64,000 nucleotides of DNA, from NCBI RefSeq assembly GCF_000519305.1, contig NZ_KI912610.1, forward strand, positions 715,949-779,948. Reading direction: 5' to 3'. Source of the stretch: Mesorhizobium ciceri WSM4083. GTDB taxonomy: Bacteria; Pseudomonadota; Alphaproteobacteria; Rhizobiales; Rhizobiaceae. This document shows positions 44,532 through 53,544 of this stretch, piece after piece. The first letter of the stretch is position 1. Each line of letters begins with the position of its first letter. Position numbers and translations under genes: made by a program. The notes below the pieces were generated by a model. The model worked only from the letters and a program-made list of their open reading frames with translations, had not been told where the DNA came from and did no database searches.

Positions 44532-46826
44532 ATGAAGGTTGCGGTTCTCGGCGGCGGACCAGCCGGCCTCTACTTTGCCATTTCGATGAAGCTGAGGGAC
44601 GCCGCGCACGATGTGACGGTGTTCGAGCGCAACCGCGCCGACGACACGTTCGGCTGGGGCGTCGTGCTGTCGGCCGAGACGCTCGACAATCTGTCGAAAA
44701 ACGACCCGGTCAGCGCCGTCTGGATCAAGAAGCACTTTGCCTACTGGGACGACATCGCCGTCATCCATGACGGCGTGCGCACGGTCTCGTCAGGGCACGG
44801 TTTCTGCGGCATCGGCCGCAAGCGGCTGCTGGTCCTGTTGCAGCGCCGGGCGCGCGAACTCGGCGTCAAGCTGATGTTCGAGACCGACATTGCAGATCCC
44901 AAGCCCTACATGGAGACGCATGATCTGGTCGTCGCGGCCGACGGCCTGAACTCCAGGGCGCGCAACAGCTTCGTCGACATCTTCAAGCCCGACATCGACA
45001 CCCGCAAATGCAAGTTCGTCTGGCTCGGCACGCAACAGAAGTTCGACGACGCCTTCACCTTCATCTTCGAGAAGACCGAGCATGGCTGGGTGTGGGCGCA
45101 CGCCTACCAGTTCGACAGCGACACCGCGACCTTCATCGTCGAGTGCAGCGAACAGACCTGGACTGCCTTCGGCTTCGGCGCGATGTCGCAGCAGGAATCG
45201 ATCGCCGTCTGCGAGCGGATCTTCGAAAAACATCTCGGCGGCCACGCGCTGATGACCAATGCCAACCACATCCGTGGTTCGGCCTGGATCAATTTCCCGC
45301 GCGTGCTGTGCGAGCGCTGGTCTTACAAGAACCTCGCACTGATGGGCGATGCGGCGGCATCGGCGCATTTCTCGATCGGCTCCGGCACCAAACTCGCATT
45401 GGAAAGCGCCGTAGCGCTGGCCGAGTATGTCGAAACCGAGCCGGACCTCGAGGCTGCTTTCCGTAGATATGAGGACGCCCGCCGCACCGAGGTGCTGAAG
45501 CTGCAATCGGCGGCGCGCAATTCGCTGGAATGGTTCGAGGAGGTCGAGCGCTATCTCGGCCTCGATCCGGTGCAGTTCAACTATTCGCTTTTGACCCGCT
45601 CGCAGCGTATCAGCCACGAGAATTTGCGGCTGCGCGATGCCGAATGGCTTGAAAGCGCCGAAGAATGGTTCCAGCGCCAGGCGGGCGCCGGCGGCAACAG
45701 CCTGCGCCGCGCGCCGATGTTCGCGCCGTTCAAGCTGCGCGACATGAGGCTGCAGAACCGCGTCGTCGTTTCGCCGATGGCGCAGTACAAGGCCGTAGAC
45801 GGCTGTCCGACCGACTGGCATTTCACCCATTATGCCGAGCGGGCCAAGGGCGGCGCCGGGCTCATCTATATCGAGATGACCTGCGTCAGCCCGGAAGGGC
45901 GGATCACGCCTGGCTGTCCCGGATTCTATGCGCCCGAGCATGAGGTGGCGTGGAAGCGGCTGGTCGTTTTCGTCCATACCGAGACCGAGGCGAAGATCTG
46001 CGCCCAGATCGGCCATTCCGGCGCCAAGGGTTCGACCCGGCTCGGCTGGGAGGGCACCGACGTGCCGCTGACCTCGGGCAACTGGCCGGTGATGGCGGCC
46101 TCGGACGTCGCGTGGTCGCCTGGGAATCAGGTGCCGAAGGCGATGGACCGCGCCTACATGGACAAAGTGCGCGACGAATTCGTCGCCTCGGCCGAGATGG
46201 CCGATCGCTGCGGCTTCGACATGCTCGAGATCCACGCCGCGCACGGCTATCTGCTGTCGTCCTTCATCACGCCGGTCACCAACCGGCGCACGGATGAATA
46301 TGGCGGTTCGCTGGAAAACCGTATGCGTTATCCCCTCGAAATCTTCCGTGCGGTACGCGCCGCCTGGCCGGCGGAGAAGCCGATCTCGATGCGCATCTCG
46401 GCCAATGACTGGGTCGGCATCGAAGGCGTCACACCAGCCGACGCGGTCGAGATCGCCCGGCTGCTGCATGAGGCCGGCGTCGACATTTGCGACGTCTCGG
46501 CCGGCCAGACATCGGCACTGGCAAAGCCGGTCTACGGCCGTATGTTCCAGACGCCATTTTCCGACCGTATCCGCAACGAGGTCGGTATGGCGACGATGGC
46601 GGTCGGCAACATCTACGAGCCGGACCATGTCAATTCGATCCTGATGGCCGGCCGCGCCGACCTGGTGGCGCTGGCACGGCCGCATCTCGCCGATCCCTAC
46701 TGGACGCTGCATGCCGCAGTCACGCTCGGCGACCGTGGCGTGAAGTGGCCGGATCCCTATCTGCCCGGACGCGACCAGCTCTACCGTCTGGCCGAGCGCG
46801 ACGCGGCGGCGGGGCTGAAAGTATGA
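44532..46826 (+). CDS. Fused flavin monooxygenase / OYE-type reductase (2-aminobenzoyl-CoA monooxygenase/reductase type)
   Basis: The 764-residue product has two enzymes in one chain. Residues 1-380 are a flavin monooxygenase ([10 protein letters not shown] at 7-16; [17 protein letters not shown]). Residues about 395-764 are an old-yellow-enzyme reductase ([27 protein letters not shown]). This fusion is known from 2-aminobenzoyl-CoA monooxygenase/reductase of Azoarcus; databases often name it salicylyl-CoA 5-hydroxylase/oxidoreductase. It hydroxylates and then reduces the ring, removing aromaticity. The surrounding SDR, crotonase, acyl-CoA dehydrogenase and RidA genes fit later steps. The start follows GGAG; the SDR gene overlaps its end by four bases. 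Confidence 0.92.
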   Translation: MKVAVLGGGPAGLYFAISMKLRDAAHDVTVFERNRADDTFGWGVVLSAETLDNLSKNDPVSAVWIKKHFAYWDDIAVIHDGVRTVSSGHGFCGIGRKRLLVLLQRRARELGVKLMFETDIADPKPYMETHDLVVAADGLNSRARNSFVDIFKPDIDTRKCKFVWLGTQQKFDDAFTFIFEKTEHGWVWAHAYQFDSDTATFIVECSEQTWTAFGFGAMSQQESIAVCERIFEKHLGGHALMTNANHIRGSAWINFPRVLCERWSYKNLALMGDAAASAHFSIGSGTKLALESAVALAEYVETEPDLEAAFRRYEDARRTEVLKLQSAARNSLEWFEEVERYLGLDPVQFNYSLLTRSQRISHENLRLRDAEWLESAEEWFQRQAGAGGNSLRRAPMFAPFKLRDMRLQNRVVVSPMAQYKAVDGCPTDWHFTHYAERAKGGAGLIYIEMTCVSPEGRITPGCPGFYAPEHEVAWKRLVVFVHTETEAKICAQIGHSGAKGSTRLGWEGTDVPLTSGNWPVMAASDVAWSPGNQVPKAMDRAYMDKVRDEFVASAEMADRCGFDMLEIHAAHGYLLSSFITPVTNRRTDEYGGSLENRMRYPLEIFRAVRAAWPAEKPISMRISANDWVGIEGVTPADAVEIARLLHEAGVDICDVSAGQTSALAKPVYGRMFQTPFSDRIRNEVGMATMAVGNIYEPDHVNSILMAGRADLVALARPHLADPYWTLHAAVTLGDRGVKWPDPYLPGRDQLYRLAERDAAAGLKV

Positions 46827-47596
46827 GTAGCGTCTCGACGATCCCCGGCAAGCACGCGCTGGTCACCGGCGGCGGCTCCGGTGTCGGCAGGGTTATCGCG
46901 CTGGCGCTGGCGGGTGCCGGCATCGACGTGACCATCTGCGGCCGCCGGGAAGCGGAGCTCGCCAAGGTGGCCGGGGAAAACGACCGCATCTACGGCATCG
47001 CCGCGGACGTCACCGATGAGGCGGCAGTGGCGGCGCTCTACGAGGCGGCGCAAGCAGCGCGCGGACCGTTCGACATCGTCGTCGCCAATGCCGGCATGGC
47101 CGGCAGCGCCCCGGCGCACAAAACCGCGCTCAGCGACTGGCAGCGGACGGTCGACGTCAATTTGACCGGCGCTTTCCTGACGGTGAAACCGGCGCTGGCC
47201 GGCATGGCCGCGCGCAAGACGGGCCGGATTGTCTTCATCGCCTCCACGGCAGGGCTGAAAGGCTACGCCTATGTCGCGCCTTACGTCGCCGCCAAGCATG
47301 GCGTCGTCGGCCTGATGCGGGCGCTGGCGGCCGAGACGGCGAAATCCGGCGTGACTGTCAATGCCGTGTGCCCAGGCTTTGTCGAGACCGAAATGCTGGA
47401 GGAGTCCATCCAGCGCATCATCCAGAAGACCGGCCGCTCGGTCGAGCAGGCACGGTCAAGCCTTGCCTCGACCAATCCGCAAGGCCGCTTCATCCAGCCG
47501 GATGAAATTGCCGCCGCCGTGCTGTGGCTGTGCGGCGACGCCGCCCAGTCGATAACCGGACAGGCGATTTCCATCTCAGGAGGCGAAACATGGTAG
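46823..47596 (+). CDS. Short-chain dehydrogenase/reductase
   Basis: The ATG at 46823 overlaps the monooxygenase stop; 257 residues. It has the cofactor motif GGGSGVG (16-22), NAG at about 90, the catalytic Ser in FIASTAG, and Tyr154-x3-Lys158 (YVAAK). The C-terminal SGGETW ending is common in 3-oxoacyl-ACP/3-hydroxyacyl-CoA type SDRs. In this operon it may reduce a ring keto group or oxidise a 3-hydroxyacyl-CoA after dearomatisation. It overlaps the MarR gene by seven bases. Confidence 0.92.
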   Translation: MSSVSTIPGKHALVTGGGSGVGRVIALALAGAGIDVTICGRREAELAKVAGENDRIYGIAADVTDEAAVAALYEAAQAARGPFDIVVANAGMAGSAPAHKTALSDWQRTVDVNLTGAFLTVKPALAGMAARKTGRIVFIASTAGLKGYAYVAPYVAAKHGVVGLMRALAAETAKSGVTVNAVCPGFVETEMLEESIQRIIQKTGRSVEQARSSLASTNPQGRFIQPDEIAAAVLWLCGDAAQSITGQAISISGGETW

Positions 47597-48060
47597 CCGG
47601 CCCCCTGCCCGCGCCGTCGGGACCCGGCAAGGACCGCTTGCGTCTGTGGATCAGGCTGCTGCGTGCGTCGCGCACGATCGAGGCCGAGCTGCGCGAGCGC
47701 CTCAAGAAGGACTTCAACACGACGCTGCCGCGCTTCGATGTAATGGCCGCCCTCTATCGCGCGCCGGAAGGCATGCTGATGAGCGACCTGTCGCGCTTCC
47801 TGCTGGTTTCGAACGGTAATGTCACGGGCATCGTCGACCGGCTGGTTTCGGAAGGACTTGTCGCGCGCGCGCGGCGCAATGGCGACCGCCGCACGTCGAT
47901 GGTGCGGCTAACCGAGGAAGGCACGCAGGCCTTTGCCACCATCGCTGCGGCGCATGAGGGCTGGATCGGTGAATTGCTGGGCAAGGTCAGCGAGGACGAC
48001 GCGCGCCGGCTGACCGGCATGCTGACCTCGTTCCGCAGCAACTGGGAGGGACGCGAATGA
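47590..48060 (+). CDS. MarR family transcriptional regulator, copy 2
   Basis: The 156-residue product has the MarR winged-helix: [66 protein letters not shown]. It is coded between catabolic genes in one coupled operon, overlapping the SDR upstream and the crotonase downstream. It likely controls its own operon, perhaps through the AAGCTT-centred palindrome at 44462. Its ligand is probably an aromatic CoA ester or acid of the pathway, by analogy with other MarR regulators. Confidence 0.94.
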   Translation: MVAGPLPAPSGPGKDRLRLWIRLLRASRTIEAELRERLKKDFNTTLPRFDVMAALYRAPEGMLMSDLSRFLLVSNGNVTGIVDRLVSEGLVARARRNGDRRTSMVRLTEEGTQAFATIAAAHEGWIGELLGKVSEDDARRLTGMLTSFRSNWEGRE

Positions 48061-48869
48061 CCGCAATGGCCGGGCGCAAGCCGAAGCATTTCCTGTGGGA
48101 AGTCGAGGGCAGGATCGCAAAGGTCCGGCTCGACCGGCCGGAGCGCAAGAACCCGCTGACCTTCGACAGCTATGCGGAACTCCGCGACACGTTCCGCGAC
48201 CTCGTCTATGCCGACGACGTCGACGCCGTGGTGTTCCTCTCCAATGGCGGTAATTTCTGCTCCGGCGGCGATGTCCACGAGATCATCGGCCCGCTGGTCA
48301 AGATGGACATGAAGCAGCTTCTCGCCTTCACCCGCATGACCGGCGATTTCGTCAAGGCGATGCTGAATTGCGGCAAGCCAATCATTGCGGCCGTCGATGG
48401 CGTCGCGGTCGGCGCCGGCGCCATCATTGCCATGAGCTCCGATATCCGCATCGCCACGCCGGAAGCCAAGACCGCGTTCCTGTTCACCCGCGTCGGCCTC
48501 GCCGGCTGCGACATGGGCGCCTGTGCGATCCTGCCGCGCATCATCGGCCAGGGCCGCGCCGCCGAACTGCTCTACACCGGTCGCACGATGACGGCTGATG
48601 AAGGCGAGCGCTGGGGTTTCTACAACAGGCTGGTCGATGCCGCAGCGCTGGAGGCCGACGCGCTCGACATGGCGGCGCGCATCGTCTCCGGCCCGACCTT
48701 CGCGCACGGCATCACCAAGACGCAGCTCAACCAGGAATGGTCGATGGGTCTCGACCAGGCGATCGAGGCGGAAGCGCAGGCGCAAGCGATCTGCATGCAG
48801 ACCCGCGACTTCGAGCGCGCCTACAAGGCGTTCGTGGCCAAGGAAAAGCCGGTGTTCGAGGGGGATTGA
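48057..48869 (+). CDS. Enoyl-CoA hydratase / crotonase family enzyme
   Basis: The 270-residue product starts in an ATGA overlap. It has the oxyanion-hole motif [23 protein letters not shown], and [27 protein letters not shown]. One of the two usual catalytic glutamates (the PELG position) reads Cys-Asp here, so it may be a hydrolase or ring-opening enzyme rather than a plain hydratase. BadI-type 2-oxocyclohexanecarboxyl-CoA hydrolases belong to this fold and would suit the inferred pathway. A palindromic repeat follows. Confidence 0.88.
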   Translation: MTAMAGRKPKHFLWEVEGRIAKVRLDRPERKNPLTFDSYAELRDTFRDLVYADDVDAVVFLSNGGNFCSGGDVHEIIGPLVKMDMKQLLAFTRMTGDFVKAMLNCGKPIIAAVDGVAVGAGAIIAMSSDIRIATPEAKTAFLFTRVGLAGCDMGACAILPRIIGQGRAAELLYTGRTMTADEGERWGFYNRLVDAAALEADALDMAARIVSGPTFAHGITKTQLNQEWSMGLDQAIEAEAQAQAICMQTRDFERAYKAFVAKEKPVFEGD

Positions 48870-48903
48870 GGATGATGCATTCCGTGGAGACGTCGGCGGG
48901 ACA

Positions 48904-49064
48904 GCGCCCCCCTCTGTCCTACCGGACATCTCCCCCTCTAGGGGGGAGATCGGCTGTCACGCACGCCTTCGCAAATCGCCAACGTCTCAAGAAGGGCGCC
49001 GACGCCGACGCAGCCAATCTCCCCCCTAGAGGGGGAGATGTCCGGCAGGACAGAGGGGGGCGCC
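48904..49064. repeat. Palindromic intergenic repeat, family B, copy 2
   Basis: The 161-base element is built like that at 21750-21910: terminal GCGCCCCCCTCTGTCCTACC and GGACAGAGGGGGGCGCC, inner hairpins TCTCCCCCTCTAGGGGGGAGA and CTCCCCCCTAGAGGGGGAG. It separates the crotonase from the acyl-CoA dehydrogenase gene in an otherwise continuous operon. An open frame runs from it into the dehydrogenase but is not its true start. Confidence 0.88.
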
Positions 49065-49103
49065 GTGGAGCGCAGGGCCTGGGGAATAGTGGTGGAAGCA
49101 CCC

Positions 49104-50252
49104 ATGCCTGATCGTTCCTTCCTCCATTGGCCGTTCTTCGAAGACCGCCATCGTCAGCTCGCCGAGCGCCTCGATGCATGGTGCGCGAAAAACCTGCCCG
49201 TCTCCCACCATGATGTCGACGCCGCCTGCCGCGAGCTGGTCAGCAAGCTCGGGCGAGACGGCTGGCTGAAGCCGACGGCGCTCGACACGGACAATCCGGG
49301 GCCACTCGACGTCCGCACGTTGTGCATCGCGCGCGAGACGCTTGCCCGCCATGACGGATTGGCCGATTTCGCCTTCGCCATGCAGGGGCTTGGCACCGGC
49401 GCGCTCAGCCTATTCGGCACGCCGGAGCAACAGGAATGGCTTGCGAAGACACGTGCCGGCAAGGCGATATCAGCCTTCGCCCTGTCGGAACCGCGCTCGG
49501 GATCGGATGTCGCCAACACCGAAATGACGGCGACCCGCGACGGCGATTGCTATGTCCTGTCCGGCGAGAAGACGTGGATCTCCAATGGCGGCATCGCCGA
49601 CCTCTATGTCGTCTTTGCCCGCACCGGCGAGGCGCCGGGCGCCAAGGGGCTTTCCGCCTTCCTCGTGCCTGGCGACGCCAAGGGCCTCGGCATCGCCGAA
49701 CGGCTGGAAGTGATCGCGCCGCACCCGCTGGCGCGGCTGTCTTTCGATCAGGTCCGCCTGCCGGCCGCTGCGCTGATCGGCAGACCCGGCGACGGCTTCC
49801 GCATCGCTATGTCGGTGCTCGACGTGTTCCGCTCGACCGTTGGTGCGGCGGCACTCGGCTTTGCCCGCCGCGCGCTGGATGAAAGCATCAAACGGGTGGC
49901 CGAGCGCAAACTGTTCGGCGCGCCGATGGCCGAGCTGCAAATGGTGCAGGGCCATATCGCCGATATGGCGCTCGATGTCGACGCGGCAGCCCTGCTGGTC
50001 TACCGCGCCGCGTGGACCAAGGACATGGGTGCCGCGCGGGTTACCCGCGAGGCGGCGATGGCCAAGCTGTTTGCCACCGACAAGGCGCAAGAGGTGATCG
50101 ACAAGGCGGTGCAGTTGCATGGCGGCGACGGTGTCCGCAAGGGCCACATCATCGAAAGCCTGTATCGCGAGATCCGCGCGCTGCGCATCTATGAAGGTGC
50201 CTCCGACGTGCAGAAAGTGGTGATTGCGCGGCAGGTGATGGGCGCGGCCTGA
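49104..50252 (+). CDS. Acyl-CoA dehydrogenase
   Basis: The ATG at 49104 has GGAAG upstream; an earlier in-frame ATG at 49038 lies in the repeat and is rejected. The 382-residue protein has the family layout: an N-terminal helical domain, a beta domain with [17 protein letters not shown] and [10 protein letters not shown], and a C-terminal helical domain with [13 protein letters not shown] and YEGASDVQK, the latter carrying the probable catalytic Glu. FAD-dependent; electrons go to ETF. It likely dehydrogenates a pathway acyl-CoA after ring opening. Confidence 0.94.
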   Translation: MPDRSFLHWPFFEDRHRQLAERLDAWCAKNLPVSHHDVDAACRELVSKLGRDGWLKPTALDTDNPGPLDVRTLCIARETLARHDGLADFAFAMQGLGTGALSLFGTPEQQEWLAKTRAGKAISAFALSEPRSGSDVANTEMTATRDGDCYVLSGEKTWISNGGIADLYVVFARTGEAPGAKGLSAFLVPGDAKGLGIAERLEVIAPHPLARLSFDQVRLPAAALIGRPGDGFRIAMSVLDVFRSTVGAAALGFARRALDESIKRVAERKLFGAPMAELQMVQGHIADMALDVDAAALLVYRAAWTKDMGAARVTREAAMAKLFATDKAQEVIDKAVQLHGGDGVRKGHIIESLYREIRALRIYEGASDVQKVVIARQVMGAA

Positions 50253-50316
50253 CGGCAGAGATTTTGACGAGCGTTCGATTTTGAAAATTGGGTTTTGGAA
50301 TACCGGGAGGTTTTGA

Positions 50317-50712
50317 ATGCACAGGATTCTGCAGCCCGAAGGCTGGGCAAAACCCGTCGGCTACGCCAATGGCGTCGCGGCGCGCGGGCAGTTCGTCTTC
50401 GTCGGCGGACAGGTCGGCTGGAACGGCCAATGCCAGTTCGAGACCGACGATTTTGTCGGACAGGTGAAGCAGACGCTCGAAAACATCGTCGCGGTGCTGG
50501 CCGAAGCCGGTGCCGGACCGCAGCACATCACCTCGATGACCTGGTATTTCACCAACAAGGCCGAGTATTTGGCCAACCTCAGGGGCATCGGCGAGGCCTA
50601 TCGCGAGGTGATCGGCCGGCATTTTCCGGCGATGGCCGCCATGCAGGTGGTGGCGCTGGTCGAGGATCGGGCCAAGGTGGAGATTCAGGCGACTGCGGTT
50701 ATCCCGGACTAA
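50317..50712 (+). CDS. RidA family enamine/imine deaminase
   Basis: The 131-residue product follows GGGAGG. It has the RidA/YjgF pattern: GVAARGQFVFVGGQVGWNG, QVKQTLENIVAVLAEAGAG, HITSMTWYF, and VEIQATAVIPD at the end. The Arg that binds the carboxylate of RidA substrates is not clear, so it is a subgroup member. RidA enzymes hydrolyse reactive enamines and imines. Within this cluster, deamination of a 2-amino-cyclohexenyl-CoA enamine is an attractive role. The RutA-like flavoprotein gene is next, on the other strand. Confidence 0.92.
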   Translation: MHRILQPEGWAKPVGYANGVAARGQFVFVGGQVGWNGQCQFETDDFVGQVKQTLENIVAVLAEAGAGPQHITSMTWYFTNKAEYLANLRGIGEAYREVIGRHFPAMAAMQVVALVEDRAKVEIQATAVIPD

Positions 50713-50744
50713 GGAATTCGTTCGTCAGGAATAAACGCCCTCGC

Positions 50745-50928
50745 TTCGTCATCCACGGGCGGAGCAAGGAGCGAAGCGACGCGGTGCAGACCCGAGAATC
50801 CATACCGGGACTCCAAAGCGTCACCACGGTCCAGAATTCTGCACCTGCACTCCACGGCCGAAGTCGCGGCATGGATCCCAGGGTCTCCGCGACGGAGCTT
50901 CGCTCCTGCTCCGCCCGTGGATGACGAA
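50745..50928. repeat. Palindromic intergenic repeat, family C, copy 1
   Basis: TTCGTCATCCACGGGCGG at the left pairs with CCGCCCGTGGATGACGAA at the right; inner sequence includes AGCGAAGCGACGCGGTGCAGACCC and GGATCCCAGGGTCT. A matching copy is at 55591-55771. It occupies most of the 315-base gap between the RidA gene and the convergent flavoprotein gene; I see nothing else there. Confidence 0.88.
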
Positions 50929-51027
50929 GTTGGGAAGGGTTCGGCAAATTCCGAATTCTCTATCCAAACTGATGATGAAATCCCTGACCGCCAACAGGCA
51001 GCCCGATGGCTTCCCGGAGCAATGCTA

Positions 51028-52119
51028 CTATGCGCGCAGTCCCGCTTGCCGCAAAATCGGCAGCACGTGATCGCAGAAATAGGGCAACTCCCTGGTGTAG
51101 TTGACGAAGGACAGCGCGATGCCCTGGTAGCCATGCTCGGTGATGGCGGCCATGTCGGCGGCGATCGTTTCCGGCGTTCCGATCAGCGGGTAGGTGCCGG
51201 CGCCGCCGGCGAAGCGTTGCCGGTAGCGGTCATAGGCATGCGGGTCGTGCGACTGCGAGAATTCCTTCTTGCCCGCCATATGGGCATCGACAGCTTCGTG
51301 ATCGGCCATATCGACCGCATAGCTGTTATAATAGGCCTGCGCCTCTTCCATCGTCGGGCGGCAGACGACATGCGCCACAGTGTAGACGCCGACATCGCGA
51401 CCTGCCTTGTCGGCCCGCTCGCTGATATCGGCGACATGCTTGCCGGCATCGCTCATTTCCGAAAAGGTCGTGAACAGATAATCGCATCTGGCGGCAGCAA
51501 AATCTCGTCCCGGCCCGCCGAAAGCGGCGTTCATGGTCACCGGGCGCGGAACCTGCAGGCTGGCCGGCCGGCTGAGGGCTTCCTTGAGGCGATAATAGGT
51601 GCCCTCATAATCGAGCGGTTCGGCCGAGGCATAAAGCTTTTCCAGGATTTCGATCCATTCGGCCGCCTGGTCGTAGCCCTTCTCGACCAGCGGCGTGCCG
51701 AACATGCCGAATTCCTTCGGGCTCCAGCCGCAGACGATGTTCAAGCCCGCGCGGCCCTGGCTGATATGGTCGACCGTCGCCAGCGCCTTGGCGGCATAGA
51801 GCGGATGCACCAGCGGCACATGCACGGTCATGAACAGGCCGATCTGTTCGGTGGCCATGGCGAGTGCCGCCGCCCAGGTGAAGGTCTCGAACGACCATTC
51901 GCGCACCTTGTTGCGGCCGCCGAAGCCGCGCCAGCGCGCGATCGGCAGCATGAACTCCAGACCTGCCCGGTCGGCGATCTGCGCCGCCGTCACATTGTCC
52001 TGCCAGCTCGCCGTCCAGCGTTCCGGCACGTCTGTGATAGCAAGCCCGCCATCGGCATTGGTCGAAAAGACGCCGAGCTTCAGTCTGTTCGGGCCGTGCA
52101 AGGGATGTGGTTTGTTCAT
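51028..52119 (-). CDS. LLM-class flavin monooxygenase, RutA-like
   Basis: The ATG at 52119 has GGGAGG upstream; the longer frame to 52245 is rejected. The 363-residue product has the bacterial-luciferase-like barrel: LKLGVFSTNADGGL, IARWRGFGG, VDHISQGRAGLNIVCGW, and AGRDVGVYTVAHVV, closely like the same positions of RutA, which oxidises uracil using FMNH2 and oxygen. A RidA-family gene next to it recalls the rutA-rutC pairing. It may attack a nitrogen heterocycle in the island's pathway. The operator-like palindromes at 52165 and 52260 lie upstream. Confidence 0.85.
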   Translation of the reverse strand: MNKPHPLHGPNRLKLGVFSTNADGGLAITDVPERWTASWQDNVTAAQIADRAGLEFMLPIARWRGFGGRNKVREWSFETFTWAAALAMATEQIGLFMTVHVPLVHPLYAAKALATVDHISQGRAGLNIVCGWSPKEFGMFGTPLVEKGYDQAAEWIEILEKLYASAEPLDYEGTYYRLKEALSRPASLQVPRPVTMNAAFGGPGRDFAAARCDYLFTTFSEMSDAGKHVADISERADKAGRDVGVYTVAHVVCRPTMEEAQAYYNSYAVDMADHEAVDAHMAGKKEFSQSHDPHAYDRYRQRFAGGAGTYPLIGTPETIAADMAAITEHGYQGIALSFVNYTRELPYFCDHVLPILRQAGLRA

Positions 52120-52164
52120 GTCGCGACCTCCCGGCGAAGATCGCACGCTAGGCCCGTGCGAAGA

Positions 52165-52182
52165 TATTTCAAGCCTGAAATA
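52165..52182. promoter_or_regulatory. Putative MarR operator, perfect 18-base palindrome
   Basis: TATTTCAAGCCTGAAATA is perfectly symmetric outside its central AGCC. It lies 46 bases upstream of the RutA-like gene start on that gene's strand. It is the strongest member of the TTT(A/C)AAGCnT(T/G)AAA set in this window. Confidence 0.65.
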
Positions 52183-52259
52183 GCTTCGCGTCGCCATCGC
52201 TTGCGGGTATTGGTTCCAGCGGTCCGCACCGTGTCCGCGACGCAACGGACACCGCAGCT

Positions 52260-52273
52260 TTTTAAGCTTAAAA
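52260..52273. promoter_or_regulatory. Putative MarR operator, TTTTAAGCTTAAAA
   Basis: A perfect 14-base palindrome, centred about 93 bases from the one at 52165. It lies between the RutA-like gene and the amino-acid binding-protein gene, so two sites may act together on the flavoprotein promoter. Confidence 0.6.
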
Positions 52274-52624
52274 CTTTCGCCTTGAAAAGCGCCGCACTTT
52301 GGATAAGCATTCCGGAGTCAATGGCGATTGCCGTGCGGGACGGGCTTGCCGGCCAGTCTATCGCGCAGACCAGTCCATCGTGCCGGCCAGTCCATCGTGG
52401 GTGCTTCGGGTGGGAGTCTCAGTTCTTGTCGTTCATACTGCCCCAGTCATCATCCAACACGCGCCATGCCTTCGATGACGTGCGCGCGGATTCGCGGTCT
52501 GCAACACACAACATCGCCAACCGTGACCGCATGGTCGCTGCCATGAATTGACGCCCTGCGTAAAGCGGGGCGGCAAAAAACCGTGCGGGAGCAACCCGCC
52601 CGATCAACAACAGAGGGAACACAA

Positions 52625-53422
52625 ATGAGCTTCACGCGCCGCAAATTGCTTCTTCTTGCCGCCGCCATCGGCATCGCCGCCGGCCCCGCCACCGCTTATG
52701 CCGCGGATGTGCTGAATGTCGGCGCCTACCCGACCAATCCGCCCTTCGAATTCAAGAACGAGGGCGGTACCTTCGAAGGCTTCGAAGTCGACATCGTCAA
52801 CGAGGCCGCCAAGCGCATCGGCATGACCACCGACATCGCCGATCTCGGTTTCCAGGCGCTGTTCGCCGCCACCACCTCGAAGCGCATCGACGTCGCCATC
52901 TCGTCGATCACCATCACGGCGGAGCGGCTGAAGTCGCAGTCGTTCACGCAGCCTTATTATGATTCCGACATGGGCATCGCCACCAAGACCGACAGCGCTA
53001 TCAAGGCCGAGGCCGACCTCAAGGGCAAGATCATCGGCGTCCTGTCCGGTTCGACCGGCGAAACCTGGGTCAAGGCGCATCAGGAAGCCGACGGCTTCAG
53101 CGACGTGAAGGGCTACGACACGCAGCAGAACCTGCTGCTCGACCTCAGCGCCGGCCGCGTCGATGCGGCAGTCAGCGACATTCCGGGCATGGAATATTCC
53201 TTCACCAAGATGAAGGACCTGGTGGTCAAGGAGCGCATCAAGACCGGTGAGCAATACGGCCTGATGATGACCAAGGACCATCCCCTGCTCGGCAAGCTGA
53301 ACGACGCGCTGAGCGCGATGAAGAAGGACGGCACGCTGGCCGCCATCCACAAGAAGTGGTTCGGCAGCGACGCGCCCGCCGACTCTTCGACCATGAAGGA
53401 AATGCCGCTGCCGAAGGCCTGA
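52625..53422 (+). CDS. Amino-acid-type ABC transporter substrate-binding protein
   Basis: The ATG at 52625 follows AGAGGGA. The 265-residue protein has an N-terminal signal with RRKLLLLAAAIG (Tat-like) and the SBP_bac_3 fold: PPFEFKNEGGTFEGFEVDIVNEAAKRIG, ITITAERLKSQSFTQPYYDSD, DAAVSDIPGMEY. Such proteins bind polar amino acids or their derivatives. A permease follows after a strong stem-loop, but no ATPase gene is next to them. The catabolic island upstream may or may not be related. Confidence 0.92.
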   Translation: MSFTRRKLLLLAAAIGIAAGPATAYAADVLNVGAYPTNPPFEFKNEGGTFEGFEVDIVNEAAKRIGMTTDIADLGFQALFAATTSKRIDVAISSITITAERLKSQSFTQPYYDSDMGIATKTDSAIKAEADLKGKIIGVLSGSTGETWVKAHQEADGFSDVKGYDTQQNLLLDLSAGRVDAAVSDIPGMEYSFTKMKDLVVKERIKTGEQYGLMMTKDHPLLGKLNDALSAMKKDGTLAAIHKKWFGSDAPADSSTMKEMPLPKA

Positions 53423-53441
53423 GCTGAAAGCTGCGCTGACA

Positions 53442-53468
53442 TCGTGCCGGCTTTCCAGGCCGGCACGA
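53442..53468 (+). other. Strong stem-loop between binding-protein and permease genes
   Basis: TCGTGCCGGC pairs perfectly with GCCGGCACGA over a 7-base loop (TTTCCAG), then TTCATTTCATG. Without a clean T run it may be a partial terminator or an RNA-stabilising hairpin that raises binding-protein level over permease, a common arrangement in ABC operons. Confidence 0.65.
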
Positions 53469-53544
53469 TTCATTTCATGCTCCAGCGCCGGCTTCCGCAC
53501 AGACCGCCTCGCCATCTGCGAGGCATATTGGTTTTAACCTGAGC

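Larger units (their letters stand above)
52120..52624. other. Long divergent control region
   Basis: The 505-base gap between the divergent RutA-like and amino-acid binding-protein genes has no gene I can support. It holds the two MarR-type palindromes (52165 and 52260). From 52320 to 52560 the sequence has short repeated GGCCAGTC/ GCCAGTCCATCG motifs (52350-52400: TTGCCGGCCAGTCTATCG, then TGCCGGCCAGTCCATCG) of unknown meaning. Confidence 0.5.

Noticed and set aside
29922-52119. Interpretation as a Variovorax-type iad auxin locus
   Set aside because: No Rieske ring-hydroxylating dioxygenase or its reductase is present, which those loci contain; only the MarR control and general theme agree.
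52320-52560. Short GGCCAGTC repeats as a CRISPR-like array
   Set aside because: Only two or three imperfect copies with no regular spacing, and no cas genes nearby.
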